Source: Pezizomycotina sp. ARF18 (Eukaryota > Ascomycota). Taken from it: DNA of 59,060 bases. Position 1 is the stretch's first letter, and each line of letters starts with the position of its first letter. Both the position numbers and the translations under genes were made by a program. This document shows positions 11,236 to 23,003 of the stretch, in pieces. The DNA is taken from contig AZLU01000045.1 of assembly GCA_002224055.1 (NCBI GenBank), forward strand, positions 176,089 to 235,148, given 5' to 3'. The notes beneath the pieces were generated by a model. It saw only the letters and a program-made list of their open reading frames with translations, searched no databases and was not told the origin of the DNA.

Positions 11236-12696
11236 TTAAAGTTCCTTGTCAATAACTCTTAACAGGCGTTTTGCTCGCTCGGCAACGTCCACGGTCTCAT
11301 CCGTCCAGTTCAGCGCAGCTTTTTCATGCCGGTAGAAGAGGTGAAGTGAGGCGAAAATGAACCATGTCATCATTGAAAGGGATATTACAGTCCATAATAT
11401 CCGTAGCCGCTCTAATTCAAGGTTTAGGAAGACGCTTTGTTAGCATGACGTTAATAAAATAATAATTAAAAGTACGCCGCCCAAACCACGAAGGAAGCCT
11501 TTTTGGACTCACTTGACGCTCTTTCCCGCCATATCGCTTCCTTATCTTGTTGCTTCAGGACGCTCTGCCGAACGGCTTCCATCTTCGCACGGTATGCTTC
11601 CACTTTCTCCTTCTCCGCTTGTAAACTGCCTTGCAGATCCTCGATCTTACGGCCTTCTTCGTGCAGTTCCTGCAGGTTCTGAACCTGGGTTTCGTATTCT
11701 TGCTCAGAGCGACCGCTGATCTCCTTAAAGGCCGTCAACTGCTCGTTCCCGGACTTGTTCAATTTGACAAACTTTTCGTTAGTCGCCTTCAGCTCGTCGA
11801 ATTTCGCCATTATCTCGTAGAAAGTATCGTTGAGCACCCGCTTTTGGTCCTGGCTAACGCGGTTTAGGTTAACAAGCGCCAACCGTACCTGCCTAGCTCA
11901 AAAAAGATGCATAATGATGTTAGTAATTTAGTTTATCAAGAATGGAAACAAAAAAAAGAAAAAAAAAAAAGGGGGGGGGGGGGGGCGAGACTGTTGTACG
12001 AACTCCTTTTTGCTTGTTGTACCATTTGCCTCGAACATACTATCCTGGGTGCTGGTAGAACCGTGCCGCTGTAAGCTCGAAGGGAAAAGCTCCCGGTTGC
12101 TGCTCTCAATACCCCAAGGGAAGGGGATTCTGCCCTGGTGTCACCGACGGTGCAATGGAGACAGTACTGCCATCGTCGTTTCTAAACCGTAGCGGTTGGA
12201 GGGGTGCATGAATACGACCATTGGGGGATCCAAGTGTTTTCGTTCCAGCGGTTCCCTGCCTAGATAATTTGTCATGTTTCCCGGAGGGTCGAAGGTGGAA
12301 GAAGTGGTCCGGAAATCGATCCTCGGATCTGTCATGTATACAGGATAAATTGTACGAAGGGAGGGAGAAAGCTGGCGATCATGTACTTTGGATAATGGAC
12401 GACGTCAAAGCCCATCCCTAGTCTTCGTCTCTGATCAGATATTGCTGGTATCCGAACTCCAACTCTTGATAATTTGGTGAAGTGACTTGTTGACAATATA
12501 ACCCAGTCAACCATAGGAATTTACTGTCCTTTTCTATATTTAAAACAGACGAAAACGGATTAGCTTCTCGTATCACTGTGGCTAGTAAATTTTTTAGAGG
12601 TGTGGCGCTGTAATGACTAAGCATTTTGACGTCTGTACCGCCACACTCTACCCAAAACGAAATTTCCAAGATATATTTTCTCACGCAAATTTTCAT
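11236..12696 (-). CDS. Coiled-coil protein with C-terminal transmembrane segment, function unknown
   Basis: Two 3' exons are clear and join in frame. Exon 11888-11513 encodes VRLALVNLNRVSQDQKRVLN and a long charged heptad-like region (KFDELKATNEKFVKL, SEQEYETQVQNLQEL, EKVEAYRAKMEAV). Exon 11411-11236, after a GTGAGT...ATTAG intron, encodes KRLRILWTVISLSMMTWFIF, a single membrane helix. It ends in an alpha-helical tail closing RVIDKEL (stop 11236-11238). Upstream coding is likely at about 12000-12340 (frame reading REPLERKHLDPPMVVFM or an overlapping one), and perhaps to 12696. Those joins are unresolved and include a C15T12 tract (11985-11959 reversed) inside an intron. The architecture, coiled coil then TM near the C-terminus, fits ER/nuclear-envelope proteins such as the Kar5/Tht1 karyogamy family, but I see no diagnostic cysteine motif and do not assign it. 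It is divergent from Pta1. Confidence 0.5.
11959..11985 (+). repeat. A12-G15 homopolymer junction
   Basis: Twelve A residues run directly into fifteen G residues. It lies in an inferred intron of the minus-strand coiled-coil gene, so the sense strand reads C15T12, a polypyrimidine tract upstream of the acceptor at 11889. Confidence 0.9.
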
Positions 12697-13588
12697 TGGA
12701 CGAGGGGCTCTCTTTACCTTATTTATTCATTCTTATTATTTTATTCCCAACCTGCTTTATTATTTATTCACTCAACCCACGAGTCAAAATAAAAAAAGGA
12801 ACTGGTAAACTAACAAAAAAAAAAAAACAATCAAGCAACAACCGACTGCGGACATCGCCTTCACGACTATTAATTCATCTCAGAAGGAACGACAAACAGA
12901 TATAACCTTCAACGCCTTCATTCCAACGGCGTACACTTAATCAGCACTCTTTTCTATATCCATCCTCATCGCTTCAGTAAAGGTTCCACGGGAGTTCAAG
13001 GGTTATTCTTTGGAGCTTTCCTTTCTCTCATTTTCTCTTTTTTTTCTTAAAGAAAGGGGTTCCCCGTGATAGGAAAGGAAAAGGATCTTCGCGTAATCCA
13101 AAAGGAAACCCTTCTTATACTTCTGGAGGGGTTTCAAAATTTCGTAGAAATTGCACTTGAATATTCTGAATTTCATCATCATCGTCATTATTATATAATC
13201 TCGAATGCTTTTCCTGAGCGCATCTGCGTGCTATTGCTCCTGAATCTTTTTTGAACGGTCCAAGTCTGTAACGTTTCGTCTGCACTTGGATAAAGGAATT
13301 TCGCTTGGACCGCGAAGAAAATTAGGGAACGCATCGCGTGCACTGTATCAGAAAGAATTGAGATAAAAAGAACAGGACTTTTTTTGTTTTTTAACGAAAA
13401 TACGTCCGTTTTTCTCTTAACTAGGGTGGTTTAGGCTCTCGCCTTTTCTCAAGAGCCTCTCTTTCTCACTTGTGCATTATTAAAGACTTCCCGGCGAAAG
13501 CACATTACTTACTCTTTTTACGACAAGCACTTGATATCGTAATAAAGGAACAAGAAGGAAGCGGGTTTTTTTTTTTTAATTGCCCAAA
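12697..13588. promoter_or_regulatory. Divergent intergenic region upstream of Pta1
   Basis: About 0.9 kb between the 5' side of the minus-strand coiled-coil gene and the Pta1 start. It is AT-rich with several short A and T runs. A pyrimidine tract (T13, about 13566-13578) lies just before the Pta1 ATG. It presumably holds both promoters; no specific factor site is claimed. Confidence 0.35.
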
Positions 13589-13955
13589 ATGGCTGCCCAG
13601 CAGGCCCTATCTGTAGAGGCGCAGATTACGCAATTGGACGCTGCTAGGAACCTCGTCCTTGGGGATCCAAACTTCTATCCGATATCGTGAAAGGATTATG
13701 CCATAGTGTCAGCTCCGCACTCCGTTAAAGAACTACGACGATGGGGCTCGAATTTCCTTGCCGAAACGTTCGCCTCTCCGGTACTCACCTAACGGCAAGC
13801 AGTCCATGGCAATAACAGTGCTGGATCCCTTGCTCGTGCTCGTGAACGAAACGGAAAGCATCACCCTCAAAATGCGATCCAATGCAGCGCCTCCATCTAT
13901 CCACTAATATTCCGATATATGTACGTTTTCCTTGAGTTCACATCGTTTTTGTACC

Positions 13956-13992
<37 letters not shown>

Positions 13993-16654
13993 GATCCCTT
14001 GGTAGTCGGTTACTTTCCTTGAATGTACTTTAGAGTATTTACCGGAAATTTTCTTATTGCTCACCACTAATCCGTTTGTTTTGCCCTTTTGTTCCTTCCG
14101 TGCTGATACAGATGTTCGAACCGAAACGACTCACAGACGTGGGAAAAGATGATAGCTATCAAGTCCAGGATATTGAAAGTCTGGGATAGGTCTTCGGAAG
14201 GCGTTCGTTTAGCGTGTATCAAGTTTGTCCAGAAGGTCATACTCGTTCAGACGCCGGGTACAGCTGATCCACGGGTGAGTAAAATCATTTGATCTAAAGA
14301 CTTCTCTGGCGGTTGAAAGGAATGGAAATGGGTTTCCAAGATGATACTTTCTCCTAAGCAGAAAGGATTGAAGTATGAATGTAATGATGAAGTTTTAAAG
14401 CTATTTAGTGCTCAATGTTTTCTAATTGATATCTTTTTTTCGCGTTTTGTTTCTGTTCCAATCTCCAGCTCGCGACAAATCGGAAGTGTCATTGACGAAC
14501 GTGCCTTAAATCATCCTCTGATACCTCATCCCTCCTGGAAGCCGAAGCCCAGGGGCTTCTTGACCGGTTTTTGAATGTTCTACAACAGGATAGACTGTAA
14601 GAACAGGGCAACAGAGCCCAACCACTTCGTAGATATTTTTTTTTTTTGACTTCGCGCGATCTTGCGGCACAACATATGCTTACTATCCGACCTGGGGTTT
14701 CGTGTAGGGACGTGCCGGCTGTTAATGCTACTCTCAATTGCCTGCCCATCCTGATAAAGACCCGTACTACTATTTCGAACAAGATACTTAATGCCATCCT
14801 TAATTTTGATCCCTTTTCTGTTGCCCACAAGAGCAACAGCTTCAAGGACAAATTCGCTGCGAGGAGCATGGAGAAGACTGCAAGATCTATCCTGATACAT
14901 CTAGTTAGGTATGTAAACGTCTCTCTAAGAATCGGTGCCATTTTTTTCCCCTTTGCCAGGGACCGTATATACTAATACGATCAAATAGATCCGCTCCGTC
15001 CGGTCCAAATGTGCAACGTATATCAGCACAAATCAACCGGTTGCTGCAAGGAAAGGCGGAGCTAGTTATAGAAGACACTTCGAAGAACGCGGGGCTTCGG
15101 TAAGCGACGTGGAGCCGTGAAGCGTATGAGAACGGATCAAGAGTATTCGACGCCGACTCCGCCAGCCGCACCGCCGATACAGCTGCAACCTAGCAACGGG
15201 ACGACTTATTCCACTCTTTTTACCTTAACCGACGATCTTGGTCTGTCTTCTTTCGACGTTCAGCAACTTCCGATTGACATTGTCATTCAAATCACTCTGG
15301 CAAGCGTGTACTCTATATCCCAGCAATCAATAGATAATGCAATTTCGGTAAGTTCTATTACTTTTTTTTTTTTGTGTTTCGTCATCTTCGGTACATAATT
15401 ACTGATAGGTATATTCTCAATTGTAGACCGTACGTTCAAGATACAACAGTCTCCTCGAAGCAGCAAGAGCTATTCCACCTCCACAACCTCCACAACCTCC
15501 GCCTGTTCCTGTCGTACCAAAGTTCGAAGTTTCAGACGCTCTAAGAGATTCCACGCCGTCTATGTCAAGCGAAGAAAGCGACGAGTACGAAGTTAGAGAC
15601 TCTGAACCCGTGTGGAAACGCAGAGGCAACAGCAGCATCGGCAACAGCAGCAATATGAGGAATCCCTAGTTATTTCCTCCTTAAAACTCGCGAAGCCTGA
15701 TCCACTAAGCTCCGAGGAGCTTAAGGAGGCCGGAGAGAGTGCAGTCGACAGGATGTTCGGAATTGTGGATGAGATGGATAGGACCAGCAACCGCAAGAGC
15801 CTCGTGCCGGCCGGTAAGCTAGCCGCATCAACCGGGTGGGATAAGGACGGCTGGGTTGGTCTTCTTTGCAGGCTTAGCACAAGGTCGCTCGAGACGGTGG
15901 AGGAGGACAAGAACGAGGAGGACAGCCAGATTCACAGGCCTAAGCTCAGCGACTTTATCCGCGAGAAGCTGTACTCGTACATTATGGTCGATTTCAGGGA
16001 AGGATGGATACGGCGGTCGCTTGGCTCAACGAAGAATGGTATAACGATCAGGTTTCGGCGGAAGGAGCAGACGGCGAGGCGAGGAGCAGGGATTCGCAGT
16101 ACATGAAGTGGATGCTCAAGGTCATGGACGGAATATTCCCGTTCCTGGAAGCTTCGGACCGCATATTCCTAAGGTTCCTGTCGGATTTACCTGAAATTCC
16201 GGCGCAGCTTTTGCAGAATCTTCGGAATCTTTGCCTTGATCCTGAGCGCTCGAGTTTAGGCTTCCTGGCTCTTCAGTAAGTAAACCCAATCTTTTATCTC
16301 ATACTAATTTTTAAAATTGAATGCTAACCGGATTATTTTTGTAGCTATCTCACAATGCTGAAACCTCCGTGAAGAGCAACTGCCTCGATATTGTCGAGGA
16401 TCTGTACCTCAATCGTTAGTTTAAAATGTTTTTGCTCTCTAAAAATAACGCGGTTAAATACCATGAACTAATTCATTTTTCTCTATAAAATAGATGCGGA
16501 CGTTAAGACAGCAGCAAAGAAAATCTTGATCAAATTCAAGCCACAAATCATCATAGCTGAACAAAAGGCCGCTGCTGCCGCTGCCGCCGCCGCGAAAGAA
16601 GCCCCACCTGCACAACCCATGGAGACGAATGGAACAGGAAAGGCCGCAGCTTAG
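13589..16654 (+). CDS. PTA1: Pta1 / symplekin, pre-mRNA 3'-end cleavage and polyadenylation factor scaffold
   Basis: Scaffold subunit of the nuclear cleavage and polyadenylation factor. The ATG at 13589 opens MAAQQALSVEAQITQLDAAR then NLVLGDPNFYP. The symplekin/Pta1 HEAT N-terminal domain continues with RRWGSNFLAETFASP and, after an intron at 13920-14111, SQTWEKMIAIKSRILKVWD and CIKFVQKV...QTPG. Further exons carry LLEAEAQGLLDRFLNVL (about 14535), NATLNCLPILIKTRTTISNK then ILNAILNFDPF, and LFTLTDDLGLSSFDVQQLPI. The C-terminal part has DTAVAWLNEEWYNDQ (about 16005), YMKWMLKVMDGIFPFLEASD and RFLSDLPEIPAQLL. It ends in an alanine-rich tail and stops with TAG at 16652-16654. Introns: 13920-14111 (containing A29), 14275-14468, from 14597, 14909-14988, 15348-15426, from about 16276, and one near 16420-16492. 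Frame breaks occur near 13680, 13780, 14520, 15110, 15640 and 16010. Confidence 0.9.
13959..13987 (+). repeat. A29 homopolymer inside Pta1 intron 1
   Basis: Twenty-nine uninterrupted A residues within the first intron of the Pta1 gene. It is one of many homopolymers of 19 bases or more in this window; runs this long are error-prone in any sequencing method, so the exact length is uncertain. Confidence 0.9.
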
Positions 16655-19600
16655 CAGATCGGCATGACGACAATACATAATCTCGCCGGTCCATATATCT
16701 TCGTAAATTACTGACCATTATATGGCGATTTTAATCAGGAGGGATACCTTAATTAATTAACCGCTTTAAATTTTTCTTAATCAATTCCTTTCTTCCCAAT
16801 GGATTTTTCTTTCTGGTCTTTTTTTTTGTTTAACGCTGTTCCCTACCGGTTTCTTATTGCCGAAATGCATATAATAATATCTTCCTTACAGCGAGTTCTG
16901 AGGGATTCATAGCAGCTCATGCGTGCTTGGTTCTTTATTTGGATTTTTCTTTTAAAATGCCTTCTCCTTTTTCCCTTGGGTAGTTTTTTGTTATGGCATC
17001 CTATTTTCTAAATAAATCACATGGTGGGACTTCTTTGGCTTTCTGTTTAGTACTCTTTCTCAGTGTATGTCTTGTTTTCCTTTTTTTTTTTTTTTTTTTT
17101 TGTGCGAACTGGCTGGATATCCTGACTAGTCCACAACTGACACAGTGCCTAAGATATCGTCACGTCAACTGCGATGACACCTTAAAGAATTTACTAAAAG
17201 CTAGCTAAAACCAATATGCTAATCAAAGGACACATAATCCCAAAAAAAAAAGGAAAGAAAAAAAGCCCCAGTTTATATTATCACTATTGTACATCCCCTT
17301 TACGCATTTGATATTCTGCGACTCTTTTTATTATTACAAGTTGATTTAGGTCTGGTTACTATGATTTTTTAAAATAAAAAAACTCGAAATCTTCCAAAGT
17401 TTTTCATGTAATCAAGTTAGATCTACTACGTATCTTTTTCTCTTCTTAGGCTTTTCTTTAAGATTCTCGTCTGATGGTTTATCTCGCAAGGAAACATGTA
17501 TGTTCGTAGCTTCCTATACTTCGTTTCCAAAACAACAACGAAAATAAAATGAAGAAACTTTTACGTTTTTTTCTCTTGATGATTTATAAAAAAAAAATAT
17601 CTCTTTACCGATACTACAAATGCAGTTACAATAGTTATTATAGATTTTATATACTTTTATAGTATATTTTCGTAGATATTATCATCAGCTCCAACGGAAC
17701 AGAACGAGCCCCGCGATACGAATTTGCTGGAGGCCAAAGTTTTATATTCTTAGCTTCACACTCCATGTCATCTTTTTAAGTTAAGCGAGCCAATTAAAAT
17801 ATTTCCCCCAGACTTTTTTCCAGTGTCTTGCCGAGGGTTACACAAGAAACCCAAAATAATACTTACTACACCTTGAATAGATAATTTTGCGTTCACCACC
17901 ATCTCATAGGTAAAACTTACTATTTATCTCGACCTTATATTATCTTTGGGTGATACTTCGAAGCCTTATGAATATACGTCTATGTCGCCGGCTATAGTAA
18001 GCTATATTTACGTATACCTACTAACCATTTACCATTTATTGCTTTTTAGCGATTTTTGAAGTGTCATGTCTCTAAGTAAAAGCATAAAACACGATGTGTA
18101 ATTCCTGAAATAGACTACCCAGTAGGGACTTAAATCAATTATTTGGAGTAGTTTGTTAACCTCAAGTTTCCTTCTGCCTAAATGTCTCTGTGACGTTGAC
18201 GTTGAAGCTAATACTGATCTTGTCCTGCGTGATGTAACGTAAATAATATATACCTTACTGTACGTGGTATAAAGTGAATTTAGACAATTATTCCATATGA
18301 AGATAGGTATAGATCAATACCTGAATATGAACTTTTACAATTTTAAGCTGATAAATTTGTACTATGGCTCGATAGAATAAATGTGGAAAGAAAAAGGTAG
18401 CACGAAAAACATAAACTCCGTATAAGATATTAATATCATCCTCGTGAGCTTAGAATATTGTACGAAGAATATAACTAAGCCTATCGTCAGCTCAAACAGG
18501 ATACAGAGTATGGATCAATAACAAGCCAAAAGTAAGTATGAGGTCGAACTATAAATATACGAGTAACCCCCCAAAAATATTCTTTTATGTGGTAGTAGGT
18601 TATCTCTGTTGAGCTCCAAGACAATATCCATAGAAACATGATTCACGATTTCCAACAGTTTTGACCTTTAATTAGTCATATCTCTATTTCACTACAGGTA
18701 CGATAGGCGCCAGATACATCGTCAACATTATCCGAGCGTCTCAATCTACAGAAGTTATCTTACAATTAGTATTCAGTCTTACAGAACGGTCTTGTATACA
18801 TCAACATCACCACAAGAGGAGTAAGGATCAAAAGCATATGTAGGCAGATCCACGTACACGTGGTTTTGTGCATTTACGAAACGCTTCGCGAAAACATCGT
18901 ACATGTTCGTTTGACCAGAACTATAAGATAATTTCTGCCCGCTGGTTATTACAAAAAAAAAAAAAAAAAAAAAAAAACTGTTTTTCCCCGCTAGATGCTA
19001 GCTGCGCTGCTGAGATAAGAAAACACTTGTGTTGCTTTGACTTTACGGTTCAATTAGTAATAATAGATATGTCGATGCGTATGCACCCCTCACTTGGGTA
19101 TTAACAAGTGGCGATGCGACGGTAGTCTTTCGAGGCGCAAACTTGCTGCTATACCTTTTTTAGCCTAGGATCGTGTAGCTGAACCCACGTATATACGTAT
19201 ATATATATGTTTCCAATTGATATCTGAGCGTTACTCTTTGGCTTTTGTTGGGAAACGAATCATGATATCCATTCATCCGAAGGCGGTGCCAGTGTGGGGT
19301 CAAATAAAATATATTTATTCCGTTGCATGTATTTTGCCCAGCCCGACATGTATAAAAGAACCTTTCTCGGGTTTGCAAGCTAGAAACAAAAAAACCTCCC
19401 CATATTTTTTATCTCAAACACACCCCACATTCTCACGAAACGCTCAGACCTTCACCTAAAACTTGTTACATAATATAAATTGATTGTTCCGATATGTTTT
19501 CGTTTCTCAAACCGCAGTTTCGAAATAGCTTAGTAGTATTGAAGCCCTCTTGAACAGGTATAGCGCTCGGAATAACTTTTACAATGTTTCTTTTTTTGCT

Positions 19601-22600
19601 TGATATCAGGATACTAGGAGGTAGTTTTTCCTGTTCGGAATTAAGACATGGTACTAATTTTGTTTATACAGAGTTCTTTCGACGCCCGTCAGAGGTTCTC
19701 AGCCTTAGCCTTCTACTTTTATCTTTCGATTTTGAGCATAGCATGTAAGTAGTAATGATTTCAAAAATATCGTTAACACGATTTCATATTTTATTGGCCG
19801 ACGTCGTTTTGGTTTTGTAATTAGTATATACTATATTTATACAATTTTGATTATGATTTTGGAGGAGCTCGTAATTAGCTATCATTGAGTTTAGATACTC
19901 ATTTCATTGTCGTAGTTCGGTACTCGTGAGGAAAGGACGTCGTTTCTCAAGCCTTTTTTTTTTTTTTTTTTTTTTGTGGTACCTGATACTTTACCGTCTT
20001 AACACGTAAATAGTCTATTTCGAACATAACTACCACCTTTTCTTTTGGGTTATCTACTTGATGTCGTGCTAAGGAGTAGTCCTGACCTTGAACTTTGTAC
20101 ATGTGAGACGGACAGCTTAAAAAAATTACCACATCCTGAAATTACGACCTGCGGCACGCAACTGTGCGCAATTGAACAAGAGATCAAAAAGGGTTGGCTA
20201 TTTATTGTAGCAAAGTGTATAAATAGTGATACCTCGACTCGAGGACCCTCGTACAGCCTCCTCCAATCATAGAAGCCGATGGAGGTTGTTTGTTCCTAGA
20301 GCTACCGTCGTACAATGCTTTTTTAATAACGGTTAAGTGTCCGGTTTCATCTTTGTGCTGTTGTCCTACGCATTTGAAGGGACGCTCAATAGAACTGAAG
20401 AAGAAAGACCCGTGCTAGTATAGAAAGCCGGTACCACGGATTACACTGGGACTGGTGTTACAATCATTTTCCTTTTTTTTTTATATATATATATGTATAT
20501 TTGGCTTCTCGTGGCAACTGTACCTGCGATCGACACGACCGACGGTGAAACAGTTGAGAGTATACAGAGAATTAAATGCGATAATTTTTTTGAGGAGCTT
20601 CGTGATAGACTGCGGCCTTCTCACGGTGAACAAGAATGCAATGCGCTTTTCTAGTCAGTTTATCTTTCCAAGTTGCGAAATACTCAAGCCGCTACCATAT
20701 ATATCAACACGTCTTCATGATATTTAGAGTACATTGAAGTTATTTATTTATTATTTATTTATTTTGTTTTGAGATATTTCTTGAAACTCTGGGGATCACC
20801 GTAAGACAAAAGATCCTTTAAATAAAAAAAAGAAAGAAAGGCATTTTCCGCCTCAGCGCCACCTCGGTGCATCGAATATTAAAAAGGCGATGGTGTATAT
20901 ATAAAGTGTGGAGAGTTTTTTTTTTTTTTTTTTTTTTTAGCATTCTTGTCGGCATTGGCATGGAAAATAGTAGCGGTTTCCAGTGCAAAAGAGAGAAAGC
21001 CTTACCATGAAACAAACTGTACCATGACCATGATATCTACCTCCCGCAATGCATGGAGGACGGGGGCGGGAAAGCGAGAAACTGTCTCGAAACGAACATC
21101 CTAATTACTGCGACCGCATCACACGTTTTATTTTAATGCGCTAGTGTAGTGGAGGTTCATCGCGCGATATTTTGATATCTGCGCGAAATCTTCGCAAAGC
21201 AATGGATATAATAGGAGACGAAAATATTGCAATACTGTAGACACAATTGGCTCAATGTGCCACTATGAGTTTGCAAATGCTGTTTAGATACCCCTCTATT
21301 TACCGACTCGAAGCAGGTCGAAAAGCGAACGCCTTCTCCGCAGGCTGGGCACAACCTCGGGCGAAAGCCAGGTTTCAAGGGCGGCGTGATAAAACCCTCT
21401 CCGTCGTGATCGTCCGTGATCTCACGATAGTTGGCTCGTATTCAAGGCAGCTTGATCTCTTCGCAAAATCCCATGACTCGTCCATCTCCAGATGATAATC
21501 AACATCGTCCCAAATAGCAGGATGTAAGACGCGGGAGACGGCGCGGGAGCGGGAGCGGGAGCGGGAGCGGGAAGCGGGAGATGAACGTAATAAGATACCG
21601 TAAATTCAAAGGCGCACGGAACGGGGGGGTTTTCTCGTCCGATGAAACTAAAAGCTACATGATAGAGGGCCGCTCTAGTTGTCTTTGATACATGAAGACG
21701 TGAATTTCAAATCACGGAAGCTCTAATTCAGGTATGATTGTCGCCAAAAATTGCGAGCTTACCCCCGCGCTCCCACGGTTGTAAAAAAGACGAGACCGAA
21801 AAACGTCCCAGCAGCATGGCATCTGGACGCGAGACGATTATCGCGACGAGGAGCAAGGTTCTACCTGGCAAGCTTCCTTTTCAAAAGGAGCACGGGACCA
21901 CGGGACCACTTTTGGTGCCCCTCCCCGAATGCGCTCGAGACGGCGTCGACATAGGTCATCGCAACGCCAATGTCACCCCCAGGTTTAAAAATAACCTTTT
22001 CCTTCTCTCTATTTCTCTCCAAAAAGCACCATGCAAGGTTCCCCACTTCCTTCTCGAAGTTTCATCTTTTTGAAGAGCCTCAACGTAGTAAGACCGGCGA
22101 CGAGGAAAAAATGCGATTGGTGGTCATTCGCATTCATGAAACGACGAAACTGGTGGCCGATGAAGCAGAGGGAAGAAGAATTTAGTGGTACTCAAAAGAA
22201 ACCTATCATCGAGCTCTTTGAATACCATGGTGAATTGACTCCAAATGCCATTAACCATATTGCGATTCCTGAAATACCAGATAGCAATCAATCGTATTTT
22301 TTTTTTTCTATTTCCCCCTCCTTCTCTGGAGCTCCGGGTGGTCGGCGTCTACAGCTAGAACTTACCCTCACTCAAGAAGCAAGGGAAAACTTCGTGATAG
22401 AGGCACTGCACCACTTTTTCGGTTTACTTGAGAGCTGCCCTGGAAGCTCTGGGGAGAAATATTTTTCCACATCGGGCTTTACTTACCTTCGCAAATGAGA
22501 TCGAGGAGTCCGTATTGACCGCAGTAACTCACAGGCTCTTCTAAGACTGAGAGACCTTAGGAAATACTATACGAACTTACCTTGCATTTTTCCTAATAAT

Positions 22601-22961
22601 AATATATGAAAAGTACAACCACAATCCTATGCCTAGGAGGGGTGCTATAAGGATCCTTCACCAAGACGAGTCTTATCTCTTACCAGGAACCCGAAAAAAA
22701 AGACTCGTGACAACGCGAAAAGAGCTGAGAGGTTAGCCTACTTACAGTGAAATATTTTTTGCCAAGATATCAATCGAGGATTTACTGCTGAAGGCTGTCA
22801 TTCCAAAGTAATCAATCTTATTACCAGCGTTTGGCTAATATCTCTTATCTCCGTCTTCTTGTCTCTTAACTCGCTATCGTCGATTATAGGCACCCTTAAG
22901 TATTATAGTAACATTCGCTTGGATATAGTTTTGGCATGCCTGATGACGGAGCGTAGATCGC

Positions 22962-23003
<42 letters not shown>

